NCBI GenBank assembly: GCA_046346665.1
Contig: JAXMHQ010000022.1
Coordinates: 25,382-89,381, forward strand
Direction of reading: 5' to 3'
DNA from: JAXMHQ01 sp046346665
GTDB lineage: Bacteria > Verrucomicrobiota > Verrucomicrobiia > Limisphaerales > JAXMHQ01
Length of the DNA stretch: 64,000 nucleotides
In this document: positions 14,529 to 23,700 of the stretch, one piece after another
Layout: each line of letters starts with the position of its first letter
Numbering within the stretch: the stretch's first letter is position 1
Program-made: the position numbers and the translations under genes
Notes under the pieces: generated by a model
What the model saw: the letters and a program-made list of their open reading frames with translations, nothing else
Database searches by the model: none
Told to the model about the DNA's origin: nothing

Positions 14529-16631
14529 ATGAAACCCGGCAAGCCTCGTCGACAATCCGCGACCCGTGTTGCGGGCGGCCCGGGAGCGGATCCCGGCGAA
14601 CCGGGTTCGCAGGGCGGCACCGGCGGGAACCGGCGCCGATGGATGTTGCGGCTGATTGTTGCCCTGGCAGGCCCGGTCGTGTTTTTGGGGCTCCTGGAGA
14701 TTTCGCTGCGAATCGTCGGCTACGGTTACCCGGTGGATTTTTTCATTCGAAATCCTGTCGCCGGCAGCAACGGCCTGGTGGAGAACCGGCGATTCAGCCG
14801 CCGCTATTTTCCCGCGGATCTTGTCCGTACCCCGCATTCGCTGGCGTTTGTTCCGATCAAACCGCCGAGAACACTCCGGATTTTTGTCTTCGGCGAATCG
14901 GCGGCGGAAGGGGATCCGGCCCCGGCTTTCGGGTTTGCCCGCATCCTGCAGGTGATGCTGCGCCAGCATTACCCGGGATGGAACATCGAGGTGATCAACA
15001 CGGCGGTCACGGCCATCAATTCCCATGTCATCCTGCCCATCGCGGGCGAAGCGGCCGGTTATTCCGGCGATCTCTGGGTGATCTACATGGGGAACAATGA
15101 AGTCGTGGGCCCGTTCGGGTCCGGCACCATTTTCGGGGCGCAATCCCCCGCCCTGCCGCTCATCCGCGCCAACATCGCGTTGAAATCGACACGGCTGGGG
15201 CAATGTCTCGACCAGTTGCTGGGCGCCCCGGCACCGGCTCGGCAGACCCGCGAATGGGCGGGGATGGAGATGTTCCTGAAGCAGCAGGTCCGCGCGGACG
15301 ATCCGCGCATGAACGCCGTGTACGATCATTTTGAGCGCAACCTGTCCGACATCCTCAGGCTGGGCGTGCGTTCCGGCGCGCGGGTGCTGGTGGGCACGGT
15401 GGGCTGCAACCTGCGCGATTGCCCGCCTTTTGCATCCCTCCACGCCGCCAGGTTTGGGGACGACAGCCGGGTGCTCTGGGATGCGCGGTGGAAATCGGGG
15501 CTGACGCTCGAACGCGCCGGGCGTCATGCCGAAGCTGCCGCGGCATTCGAATCGGCGGCCGCCCTCGACGATCAGCCTGCCGAACTGCACTTTCGACTGG
15601 GGCAATGTTTCGCGGCGCTGGGCATGCGAGAGGAGGCGCGACTGGAATTCGCGCGGGCGCGCGATTTCGACACCCTGCGGTTCCGGGTGGATTCGCGCCT
15701 GAATCAAATCATCCGCCGCGTCTCGCAGGAGTGGCGCGGGCGCGGCGTGTGGCTGGCGGACACCGAGCAGGCGCTGGCGCGCGCGACGGCCGATGGAATT
15801 CCGGGGGATGAATTGTTCTATGAACATGTGCATCTGACGTTCGCCGGGAATTACGTCGTCGCACGGGAACTGGCGGGCGATATCACGCGAATCCTTCCGG
15901 AACTCGCGCCGGGACGCGGGACGGAAAATCGCGGGTCCGATTTCCCATCGTTGCAGGAATGCGCATGGCGGCTGGGGTTGACCGATTCCGACCAGCTCCA
16001 GATTGCGCTGGAGATTGCCGCCAGGTTGAACCGGCCGCCGTTCACGCAACAGGCGGGACACCAGGAGCGGGAGGCCCGCTGGGATCGGGCCCTGGCGGAA
16101 TTGCGCGAGCGCGACCGGCAGCATCTTCCGCAAACTCTGGCCACCTACGCGGCCGCGATCCGGAGCAACCCGGAAGACTGGCAACTGCGCGACGACTTTG
16201 CCGTGACGCTGGTGCAGCACGGCGATGCGGCGAATGCGCTGGCGCAATGGCGCGAGGTGTCGCGCCTGCTGCCGCACCGGCTGCAGACCTACGACAGGAT
16301 GGGCCACGTGCTGCTGGAATCGGGCCGGCCGGCGGAGGCCGCGGAATGTTACCGCGCGGCGCTGGCGATCGACCCGGATTTTGTGGAGGGGCACACCGGG
16401 CTGGCGCAGTCGCTGCTCGCGCAAAATGCGGGGGTTGAAGCCGTCCGGGAATTCCAGCGGGCAATTCAACTGCAGCCGGGCTGGGCTTCGACGCACATCG
16501 ACCTGGGAATGGCGCTGCTGCGGCTCGGGCGGCCGGCGGAAGCCGCGGTTGAATTGCGCGAAGCGCTCCGGCTCGAGCCTGAAAACGATCGCGCCCTTCA
16601 GTTGCTGGGCAAAGCTGAAGGGCGCGGTTAA
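14529..16631 (+). CDS. Membrane-anchored SGNH-hydrolase-like protein with TPR repeats
   Basis: 700 residues. A basic N-terminus is followed by one membrane segment about 38-58 (MLRLIVALAGPVVFLGLLEI). The SGNH-like domain has FVFGESAAEGDP (catalytic Ser candidate near 120), YMGNNE near 187 (block III Asn) and EHVHLTFAGNY near 431 (block V His). TPR-like repeats occur about 320-370 and 560-690 (AECYRAALAIDPDFVEGHTGLAQSL). It probably acts outside the membrane as an esterase or acyltransferase on surface glycans; substrate unknown. It converges on the prepilin-like gene. A long open frame on the opposite strand is considered a shadow. Confidence 0.75.
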   Translation: MKPGKPRRQSATRVAGGPGADPGEPGSQGGTGGNRRRWMLRLIVALAGPVVFLGLLEISLRIVGYGYPVDFFIRNPVAGSNGLVENRRFSRRYFPADLVRTPHSLAFVPIKPPRTLRIFVFGESAAEGDPAPAFGFARILQVMLRQHYPGWNIEVINTAVTAINSHVILPIAGEAAGYSGDLWVIYMGNNEVVGPFGSGTIFGAQSPALPLIRANIALKSTRLGQCLDQLLGAPAPARQTREWAGMEMFLKQQVRADDPRMNAVYDHFERNLSDILRLGVRSGARVLVGTVGCNLRDCPPFASLHAARFGDDSRVLWDARWKSGLTLERAGRHAEAAAAFESAAALDDQPAELHFRLGQCFAALGMREEARLEFARARDFDTLRFRVDSRLNQIIRRVSQEWRGRGVWLADTEQALARATADGIPGDELFYEHVHLTFAGNYVVARELAGDITRILPELAPGRGTENRGSDFPSLQECAWRLGLTDSDQLQIALEIAARLNRPPFTQQAGHQEREARWDRALAELRERDRQHLPQTLATYAAAIRSNPEDWQLRDDFAVTLVQHGDAANALAQWREVSRLLPHRLQTYDRMGHVLLESGRPAEAAECYRAALAIDPDFVEGHTGLAQSLLAQNAGVEAVREFQRAIQLQPGWASTHIDLGMALLRLGRPAEAAVELREALRLEPENDRALQLLGKAEGRG

Positions 16632-16689
16632 CCGACCCGTAAATTCATCCCCGGCCGTCTCATCCCTCGCGAAACGGCGCGGGTTGCGG

Positions 16690-17592
16690 TCATTGGCTTC
16701 GGGAGGAAATGTGGTTCGCGAACCAGGCGAAGTCATTGGGACCGGCGCGCAGGTTGGATTGCATAAAGGCCGTGTCCCGCGGGGAAACCGCGCCGCCGCT
16801 GATTTTCACCGGCGTCACCAGGCTGTCCTGCCACTTGTGAATTTCCGCGTGGCCATCCGCGAAAGCGAACCCGGTGGCGTTGCCGTGGCGTCCGGACGGC
16901 GCGTCGAGCCAGTTCTGATTCCCGAACGCCTTCAGGCTGTTGAACGGATAGAAGTGCGAATCGTTGATGCTGTTCTCGTGTTCATCCAGCAGGATGTAGA
17001 CGTCCGACGGACCGGGATTGGCGATGTCGCGGAGTTTGACGATGTTTTTCAGGGGCGGAACGTTTGCCGTTTGGAACACGCTTTTACCGGTGGCGCCGTT
17101 GACCGAGTAGCTGCGGTTGCGCAAGTAAACCTGCGGGCCGAACCTGAGGCCCGACATGTCGCTCGGGCAGCGGAACACCTTTAGCGAGGTCAGGTAGGAA
17201 AACGTCGGGCTGCTCCTCAGCAATTTTTCGCCGGTGGCGCCGCTGCATTCCGTGGCGAGGGTCATGGAGCCGGGGCACCAGGCGGGCACATTGTCGTATG
17301 CGGAGGCGGGCGACGCGATATCGTCGTTGTCCTGTGCGTACATCAGGTACGCGGTGATGAGCTGCTTGTTATTGCTCATGCAGGAGATGCCCTGGGCCCG
17401 GACTTTGGACTTGGACAGGACCGGCAGGAGCAATGAGGCCAGAACCGCGATGATGGCGATGACGACCAGCAGTTCGATGAGGGTGAAGCCGCGCTGCGCT
17501 GCCAGACCGGCCGCGCCGCCGTATTGGCGGGGCGACACGGACGCGCGCCCGCCGGGTGAGCGTGGAAAGGTGTGGGGTCTTCGGTTATTCAT
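16690..17592 (-). CDS. Prepilin-like protein with H-X9-DG motif
   Basis: 300 residues. After a basic leader the type IV prepilin signal GFTLIELLVVIAIIAVLASLLLPVL is present, cleaved after Gly by prepilin peptidase. The C-terminal part has HGNATGFAFADGHAEIHKW, which fits the H-X9-DG pattern of the large pseudopilin-like family common in Planctomycetes and Verrucomicrobiota. Role probably at the envelope; exact function unknown. A CCGGAA promoter motif lies about 60 bases upstream. Confidence 0.9.
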   Translation of the reverse strand: MNNRRPHTFPRSPGGRASVSPRQYGGAAGLAAQRGFTLIELLVVIAIIAVLASLLLPVLSKSKVRAQGISCMSNNKQLITAYLMYAQDNDDIASPASAYDNVPAWCPGSMTLATECSGATGEKLLRSSPTFSYLTSLKVFRCPSDMSGLRFGPQVYLRNRSYSVNGATGKSVFQTANVPPLKNIVKLRDIANPGPSDVYILLDEHENSINDSHFYPFNSLKAFGNQNWLDAPSGRHGNATGFAFADGHAEIHKWQDSLVTPVKISGGAVSPRDTAFMQSNLRAGPNDFAWFANHISSRSQ

Positions 17593-17651
17593 AATTCATT
17601 TGGGCTGATGAGTGCACCCATGTGGCAGAGACGTGTTGTATTGGTAAGCAG

Positions 17652-17712
17652 ATTATCATTCCGCGACGTGGCTTTCTTCCGCAGTTAAACGGCAATTTTT
17701 CCGGTATTCTAA
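17652..17712 (-). promoter_or_regulatory. Bipartite CCGGAA promoter motif, copy 3
   Basis: TTAGAATACCGGAAAAAT from 17712, second box TGCGGAAGAA with 22-bp GG spacing (17702 to 17680), then TGATAAT at 17658-17652. The predicted start of transcription is about 50 bases before the prepilin-like ATG. Confidence 0.75.
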
Positions 17713-17787
17713 CCGGTGAAAACCCCCTCGAAATCGCCCGAACAAACCGGGTTTCAACGATTTCCCGGACGAAGCGATGCAGCACAT

Positions 17788-17814
17788 AAAAAAAGCCCCG
17801 CGCGAACGCGGGGC
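17788..17814 (-). terminator. Intrinsic terminator of the PEP-CTERM gene
   Basis: An 8-bp GC stem (GCCCCGCG/CGCGGGGC) with a 4-base loop followed on the minus strand by seven T. It lies 23 bases past the stop at 17837. Confidence 0.93.
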
Positions 17815-17836
17815 GTGATTGGATCAACGCGGTGTC

Positions 17837-18514
17837 TCAGGCCCGGCGGCGGATCCGTCCGGCGACCGCGGCGAAACCCAGTCCGGCGAGGGCGACGGTG
17901 GACGGTTCGGGGACAATCGAGACCTGGATATTGTCGATGTAGATGTCCGCGATGCCGGCGGTCGACCCGCCGTATTTGCCCAGGGAGAACGTCCAGGACG
18001 AGGCGGTGGGCACCAGGGCATTCCCGGTCCACATCGTGCCGAGGGTCCCCATATTAAAGGAGTAATGCTGAAAACCGGCGCCGGGAACCGGCAGGTTGCC
18101 GCCGCTGATGCCGACATCGGTCCCGTGGCTGCCGTCGCTGTAAACGAGGAAATCCGCGATGAAATCCGACACCGACCCGGATCCGAGGGCGAGGTCGAAG
18201 GACAGGGTGTAATCGGACAGGCTGGCGCTGGTGTTGCCGCTGACGGAGTAGGATCCCGAGCCCACGCCGAAGTTGGGCGTGCCGGAGCCGAGGGCGTTTC
18301 GGTTGATATTCAGCGCCTGGCTGCCGCCGACGCCGACGCCGGCGAGGACGGCTGCGTTCGGGTTGCCGCCGCCGTCGTAGTTATACACGTAGGGCCAGGC
18401 GCCGGCCGGCTGCAAGTTGAAGTTCTCGGAAAAGACGGCGACATCGGCGCGGGCTCCCGCGGCGAGACCGCCGGCCGCGGCAACCAGGGAGAGGATTCTG
18501 AGGGTTCGTTTCAT
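17837..18514 (-). CDS. PEP-CTERM secreted protein
   Basis: 225 residues. Signal peptide MKRTLRILSLVAAAGGLAAGARA. The body is a beta-rich, Gly/Ser-rich domain of unknown function. It ends VPEPSTVALAGLGFAAVAGRIRRRA: the VPEP motif, a membrane segment and a basic tail recognised by exosortase in PEP-CTERM sorting. Expected location is the outer surface or extracellular matrix. No exosortase gene is in the window. It has its own promoter motif and terminator, so it is a single-gene unit. Confidence 0.92.
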   Translation of the reverse strand: MKRTLRILSLVAAAGGLAAGARADVAVFSENFNLQPAGAWPYVYNYDGGGNPNAAVLAGVGVGGSQALNINRNALGSGTPNFGVGSGSYSVSGNTSASLSDYTLSFDLALGSGSVSDFIADFLVYSDGSHGTDVGISGGNLPVPGAGFQHYSFNMGTLGTMWTGNALVPTASSWTFSLGKYGGSTAGIADIYIDNIQVSIVPEPSTVALAGLGFAAVAGRIRRRA

Positions 18515-18618
18515 GAGTATTCGATGGGTTTTGAGTTGATGTGGAACCACGGTGCGCCGCTGCAAAACAGGACTTGCTGCACAAGCCGCATCGGCGCATG
18601 GGTTCATTGGAGCAGCAC

Positions 18619-18679
18619 CTTATCATGATTCCCACGCCCGATCTTCCGGTCCGGGCCGGAGATCTTTCCGGTATTCTCG
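18619..18679 (-). promoter_or_regulatory. Bipartite CCGGAA promoter motif, copy 4
   Basis: CGAGAATACCGGAAAGAT from 18679, second box ACCGGAAGAT with 22-bp GG spacing (18669 to 18647), then TGATAAG at 18625-18619. It lies about 105 bases upstream of the PEP-CTERM gene. The first two bases depart from the TTAG start seen in the other copies. Confidence 0.75.
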
Positions 18680-18720
18680 GACGGAAAACCCGGGACCACT
18701 CATTTCAACCACGGACAGGT

Positions 18721-18866
18721 GGGGCGAGACTCCGTCGAGCCCTGGAATCAGGATGATTGGATTGATGGATAAATGGATTGATGGAAAGACGCGCCCAGAC
18801 CAACCCATTAATCCAACAATCCATTAATCCAGCGAGCCATTCCAGGGCTCGACGGAGTCTCGCCCC
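18721..18866. repeat. Composite palindrome with 28-bp perfect arms
   Basis: Outer arms 18721-18748 and 18839-18866 are perfect 28-bp complements beginning GGGGCGAGACTCCGTCGAGC. Inside are GGATTGATGGAT words paired with ATCCATTAATCC-type words. Single copies of the outer arm occur at about 8982 and 11013. Confidence 0.85.
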
Positions 18867-18877
18867 AGTGCCTGGCG

Positions 18878-20770
18878 TCAATTGGTGACGTTGAAGATGA
18901 CCCGGCGATAGGCGTAGAGATTGGGCGAACCGGTGTCGTGCAGTTCCAGAATCACATGGAGGGTTTTGCCGGCGGCGGCGGACGGTAGCAGGACGGTGGG
19001 AGTGGCGGTGGCGCTGTTCTGGAGGGTGACAGTCCCGGTGTAGGAACCGGGTTCCTTGTAATAAAACCAGGAATAGACCAGTCCGTTGTTGTCCGGATCG
19101 TAGGAGCCGGCGGCGCTGAGCGCGACGGCGGTGCCGGCGGGCGCGGTGATCTGAAGGATGTCGTTGGTCGTGTTGTTGACGATGGCGACGGGATGATGAT
19201 TCGCGGCGGAGTAAACATTGGTGGCGCTCCAATCCATGCGCGCGGCGAAATCGTTTTGGATCGCCACACTCCAGCGGCCGATCGAAGCGCCGCCTTCCGC
19301 GGCGTCGCCATACATGTAATAGGGATCATATTGCGCTTCGTTATAGACCGCGCCGCCGGTCATGCCGCGGATGCCGGATTTTTTCAAAGACGCGCAACGC
19401 CCGCCCCAGCCGCCCCAGTCGGGATGTTCTGGGTCACTGAGGTTGTTGGGGTATTCGTAGAAGAACGAGGGCGAATCCCCTTCAAACGCCCAGGCCCGGT
19501 TCGGATACACCGCGCCCAGGACTCCGTGGTTTTGGATATTGGTGGCCGTCCAGGCATCGGAAGGCTGCCAGTTGTAGACGCCCAGGAACCGGATGTAGAA
19601 AAGGTTGGTGAAGGTTTTTGCCATCCAGGCGCCGGCGTCGTCCTGGCCGAGCACGTCGTAGACCCGCAGCTTGCCGATGAACTGGTCGAGTTCAGCCTGG
19701 GTGCGGGTGTTTCGGACCTTCCACAATGCCTGCGCCAGGGTGTTCGCACCGCCCCAGACATTCACCCAAACCGGCCGCGGATCCGGCTTGTCCACCGCGG
19801 CGATGATCAATTCCGATCCCGGACTGTCGAGACCGGCGCCGACGGCGGCCATGCCGAAGCCGGTCTGTCCGAGCCGGGAGATCGACTGCAGGTAGGCAAG
19901 CGACGGGTAACCGGCGGCATGCGCCTGGAGATTGGTCAGCACCTGGCCGTATGCGTTGAGGATCGGATACAGCAGACCGGCCATGTTGTTGGAGCTTTGG
20001 CTGGTTCGCCAGCAACTCGTGACCGCCACGAGGCCTTCGATGTCGTAGTTGTTCGCCGTGGCCAGGACGTGAACCACGGATTCCTGGTCGTCGGGATCGG
20101 CGCCCAGATCGGTGAGGTGAATGACGCGTTTTTTCGAAACGGGCGGCGCGGCGGGCGGGGCCGGCGGCGTTTGAAGCCGGTAAAAGCGGGCGGCCGCGGA
20201 CGGCTGCAGCAGTTGCGCGCCGGCCTGGTTGAACGAGTTGGTCCACGGCCCGGCAGCGCCATCGGATTGTGCCAGCACCATGCCCGGCGAGGTCCAGGTG
20301 AGCAACAGCCAGGGAATGTCCAGGACATCGACGGCAAGGCCCGGCGCGAGGGAAGGCGGGGTGCCCTGCCCCGTGTGGATCCGGACGGCGACGGGGAGAT
20401 ACGTCAAGGCTGGCGTGGCGCCGGGAGCGATGACGGCGAGCCGGGACGAATAGGCGCCCGAGGGCAGATTGCTGGTGATGAAACTCACCGTGTGCGACAC
20501 CGGCTGGCCCGAAGCGCTGCCTGAGGCGGGGCTGAAGACGAGCCACGACGCGTCGTTCGTCAGCGTATAGCTCAAGGTGCCAGTGCCGGCATTGGACACG
20601 CTAAACCCGGCGGACTCCGCGTTCTGACCCTGGACAACCTGCGCGGCCAAGCTGTCGACCGACAGTCCAATGACCGGATCTGCCAAGCATGCCGGGGCCA
20701 GCGCCACCAGCGCAGCGATCCTCAATAAGGTAGCAGCCGACGTGAGGAGGCTCTGACGAAAAGCAGGCAT
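18878..20770 (-). CDS. Secreted DUF1593 protein with BACON-like domain
   Basis: 630 residues. Signal peptide about 1-31 (MPAFRQSLLTSAATLLRIAALVALAPACLA). A BACON-like domain about 34-135 (FSVSNAGTGTLSYTLTNDASWLVFSP) follows, then a short internal ARFYRLQ module. The DUF1593/Sde0182 domain begins RVIHLTDLGADPDDQESVVH, with an Asp cluster like that of nucleoside hydrolases, and ends in the Sde0182-like C-terminal beta domain. The family is linked to plant cell wall breakdown; its reaction is not established. The ATG lies one base after the stop of the upstream gene. The first codons derive from a dispersed repeat also present at 45133. Confidence 0.85.
   Translation of the reverse strand: MPAFRQSLLTSAATLLRIAALVALAPACLADPVIGLSVDSLAAQVVQGQNAESAGFSVSNAGTGTLSYTLTNDASWLVFSPASGSASGQPVSHTVSFITSNLPSGAYSSRLAVIAPGATPALTYLPVAVRIHTGQGTPPSLAPGLAVDVLDIPWLLLTWTSPGMVLAQSDGAAGPWTNSFNQAGAQLLQPSAAARFYRLQTPPAPPAAPPVSKKRVIHLTDLGADPDDQESVVHVLATANNYDIEGLVAVTSCWRTSQSSNNMAGLLYPILNAYGQVLTNLQAHAAGYPSLAYLQSISRLGQTGFGMAAVGAGLDSPGSELIIAAVDKPDPRPVWVNVWGGANTLAQALWKVRNTRTQAELDQFIGKLRVYDVLGQDDAGAWMAKTFTNLFYIRFLGVYNWQPSDAWTATNIQNHGVLGAVYPNRAWAFEGDSPSFFYEYPNNLSDPEHPDWGGWGGRCASLKKSGIRGMTGGAVYNEAQYDPYYMYGDAAEGGASIGRWSVAIQNDFAARMDWSATNVYSAANHHPVAIVNNTTNDILQITAPAGTAVALSAAGSYDPDNNGLVYSWFYYKEPGSYTGTVTLQNSATATPTVLLPSAAAGKTLHVILELHDTGSPNLYAYRRVIFNVTN
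20730..20770. repeat. Dispersed repeat encoding a signal-peptide start
   Basis: The segment matches 45133-45174 (25 of the first 28 bases identical, core GACGTGAGGAG). Here it is read as the first codons MPAFRQSLLTSAAT of the DUF1593 gene; at 45133 it is intergenic. Confidence 0.65.
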
Positions 20771-20771
20771 C

Positions 20772-23700
20772 TCAATTGCCCTGCAGCCGGAAAAACTGCT
20801 GGGTGTTCGTGGGATAAACATACTGCGCGCTTGCCTGGTTCGTTCGCGAACCCCAGGGACCACCGGCATCGATCGTTTCCTGCAAGGTCATGTTCGACCC
20901 GATCCAGCTCAGCAACAATTTTTGAGAATCCAGCGCGTCCAGGTGAATCTCGGGCGCCGGTGGCGGCGACCCGGCCTGGACGGCCTGGATTTCCTCGATC
21001 GACAGCGCCTGCCCGAACACCTGCACTTCGTCGATGAGCCCGCGGAACATGCGGTCCGTGCCGTACCCGCGCGAGGCGGCGTCGAACTGGCCGATGCACA
21101 GCCGGCTGATGTTGGTGCCCGTCAGGCCGCGCGCGTAATCCTTCGTGACGTCAAGCACAGCCGGAACGCCCGGGCTGCCGAAATAAAATCTCACGTTGCC
21201 GGAACCCACTGTGGAATCATAGGTGACCGCAAAGAAACGCCAGTTGCCCGCGCCGGCCGCCGCGTCGGTTGTGATTCTGCCGGTAGAAGACACGGCCGCG
21301 GAACTGTCGGGCCACTGATCGACTCCCAACTGGAGGCTCCCGTCGCTCTTGTAAACCAGGTCGACGCCATCGCCGCCGGCGTTGATCCAGGTCACCACCC
21401 GGTTTCCACCGGAACCCGTGGTGCTGCTCCGGCAGTTGACCCAGCCGCACAGGGTGAACTCGGCGAGGCCGATCAATTGGGGATAATTGGTCGGGCTTTC
21501 GACGTAATAACTGCCGGTGGTGGTTTGAAAATCCACGCTGTCCGCGCCCCCTGCGCCGGCGGGCACGTTCGCAGACAAGGCGGGGACCGGGGTTGTGCGG
21601 ATGAGGCTGCCGCCGGCGGTGCCCTGGTTGGTGACGGAAGTCCCGGCGCCCTCGTTAAAACCCAGACTAATGATAGGCAGATTGCCTCCGGCATTCGTGC
21701 CCGCGGAATTGTCCAGGACCCGCAGGGCGACGGACACGCTGACCGACGGCTCTGTGGCGCCGGGGGCGCTGATGGTGATCGACGATGTGTAGGCGCCCGG
21801 CGCGAGGGCGCTGCTGTTGAAACTCACCGCGTGGGTGATGCCGTTGCTGCCATTGGTGGCGCTCCCGCTGGCTGGAGACACGCTCAGCCAGGAGTCGCCG
21901 GCGGCGATGGTGTAATTCAACGTGCCCGTGCCGGCGTTGGAGACGACCAGGGACAGCGGCTGCGCGTTTGCCCCCTGCAAACAGCGCGTGGCAAGGTAAC
22001 CCGGAGCGTAGCCTGCCGTCGGGGTGAACACCTGCGGAGCGGACGCCGGCAGCATCCAGTTGGCGCGCTGTTGGAACTCCGCCTGGTATTGCGGGCGCCA
22101 CATCGAAATCGTCGACCCACCGCAGCAATCCACGTAGTGACTCGTCGTGCCATCGCGGCTGAACTGTCCGCCCCAGCTTGGCTGGGTCGGATTTTCCGGG
22201 TTGTTCAACCCGCGCAGGGCGCTGACGAGCAGGAGCCAGGATGGCGTGTCGCCTTCGCAAACGCCGGTGCAACCAATTCCCGACGGCGGATACACGGCAC
22301 CGAGAGGACCGTGCCCGGTGCGAATGTTGGCATTGACCCACGCCAAATCCGAGATCGGGTCTGAACCGCCAAACATCCCGAAGTAAGTCGTCTTCGAATA
22401 GATGATGAACAGGTTGGGGAAATTGCTCATCAACCAGTCGATCGTGTCGTCCTGGTGGGCGATCTGGTGGATCCGGATCTTGCTGAGAAACGTTTGAAAC
22501 GCGGCGGGGCTGCGGGTGTTCTGAACCTTCCAGATGGCCTGCGCCAGGTTGCTGCAATCACCCCAGAAACAAAACCAGACCGGGCGCGGATCGGGCTTGT
22601 CCACGATGCTGATGATGGCTTCGGAAGCCTCGCTGTCGCACCCGGCGCCGATGTTGTTGGCGACCGTGCCGCCCCAGGTGCCCGTGCGTCCCTGGAACGT
22701 GACGGCGCGCAGGGTGTTGGCCAGGGGGTAGCGCGCGTCATGCAGGACCAGGTTCGGATACACCTGCTCATAGAGATCGAGAATGTTCAGGATATTTGTC
22801 TTATTCGCCACGTTCGCAAAGGTGCCGGAGGAGGCAACCATTCCCTCGACATCAAACTCGTTCACGTAGAGGAGCCATCGCACCATCGTTTGCACGTCGT
22901 CCGGGTCGCTGGTCTGGTCCGAGGGGCAGCCCACGTTGGGCATGCAGACGTTCGTCGGCGGGAAATCGGTTGAAATCACCACGCGAAATCTTAAGGCGCT
23001 TCCCGTGCTGGCGCTGGCTTCCGCGCTGTTGCCACTCTCGGTGCCGTTGACGGCGCTGACGACGTAGTAATAAGTGGTCGACGGCGACAACCCGGTGTCC
23101 GTGTAGTAATTGGAGGTCAAATTGCTGGCGACGAGGGAGTAAGGTCCGCCGCTGACGGTGGCCCGCTTCACGTTGTAAGTCACTGCATTGCTCGACAGGT
23201 TCCAGTTAAGGTTCACCTGGTTGCTCGAAACAACCGTGGCGTAAAGACCGGCGGGCGCGGCGGACAGTGCGTATTGGGCGAACCACTCGAAGGCCGCCGG
23301 GGCGCATTGCATGCTCGGGTTCAACGTGGTCGCCGCCAGGGAACCCGACGTGAGGTTGGTCAGAAGATCCGCCACCATGCCGATGAGATAGGAAACGTTG
23401 CCCTGCTTGTCGAAGCAACCCCGGGTCGCCGTGCCGAACCCCGCCGTGCTGCCGTTCCACAGATCCTGGTAACCGCTCCCGTCGTTGGGCGACCACGCCA
23501 ACTCCGTGATGATCAAGGGGTATTTGTCGGCGCAGGGTTTGTAGTTCGAATTCCAGAAATTCGTCACCGCGGTCCCGCTGTCATGAATGTTGTTGTAACC
23601 GGGATAGAAATGGCCGGCGTAGGCGATGTTGGTTCCCTGGATGGGATAATTGGCGAAACCCTGGCATTGCCCCTGCCAGCCGAGCGACGGGATCACGAGG

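Noticed and set aside
14514..16736. Long open frame on the minus strand opposite the SGNH/TPR gene
   Set aside because: It has no recognisable motif, is rich in Arg and Pro as expected of a shadow in GC-rich DNA, and overlaps the end of the prepilin-like gene.
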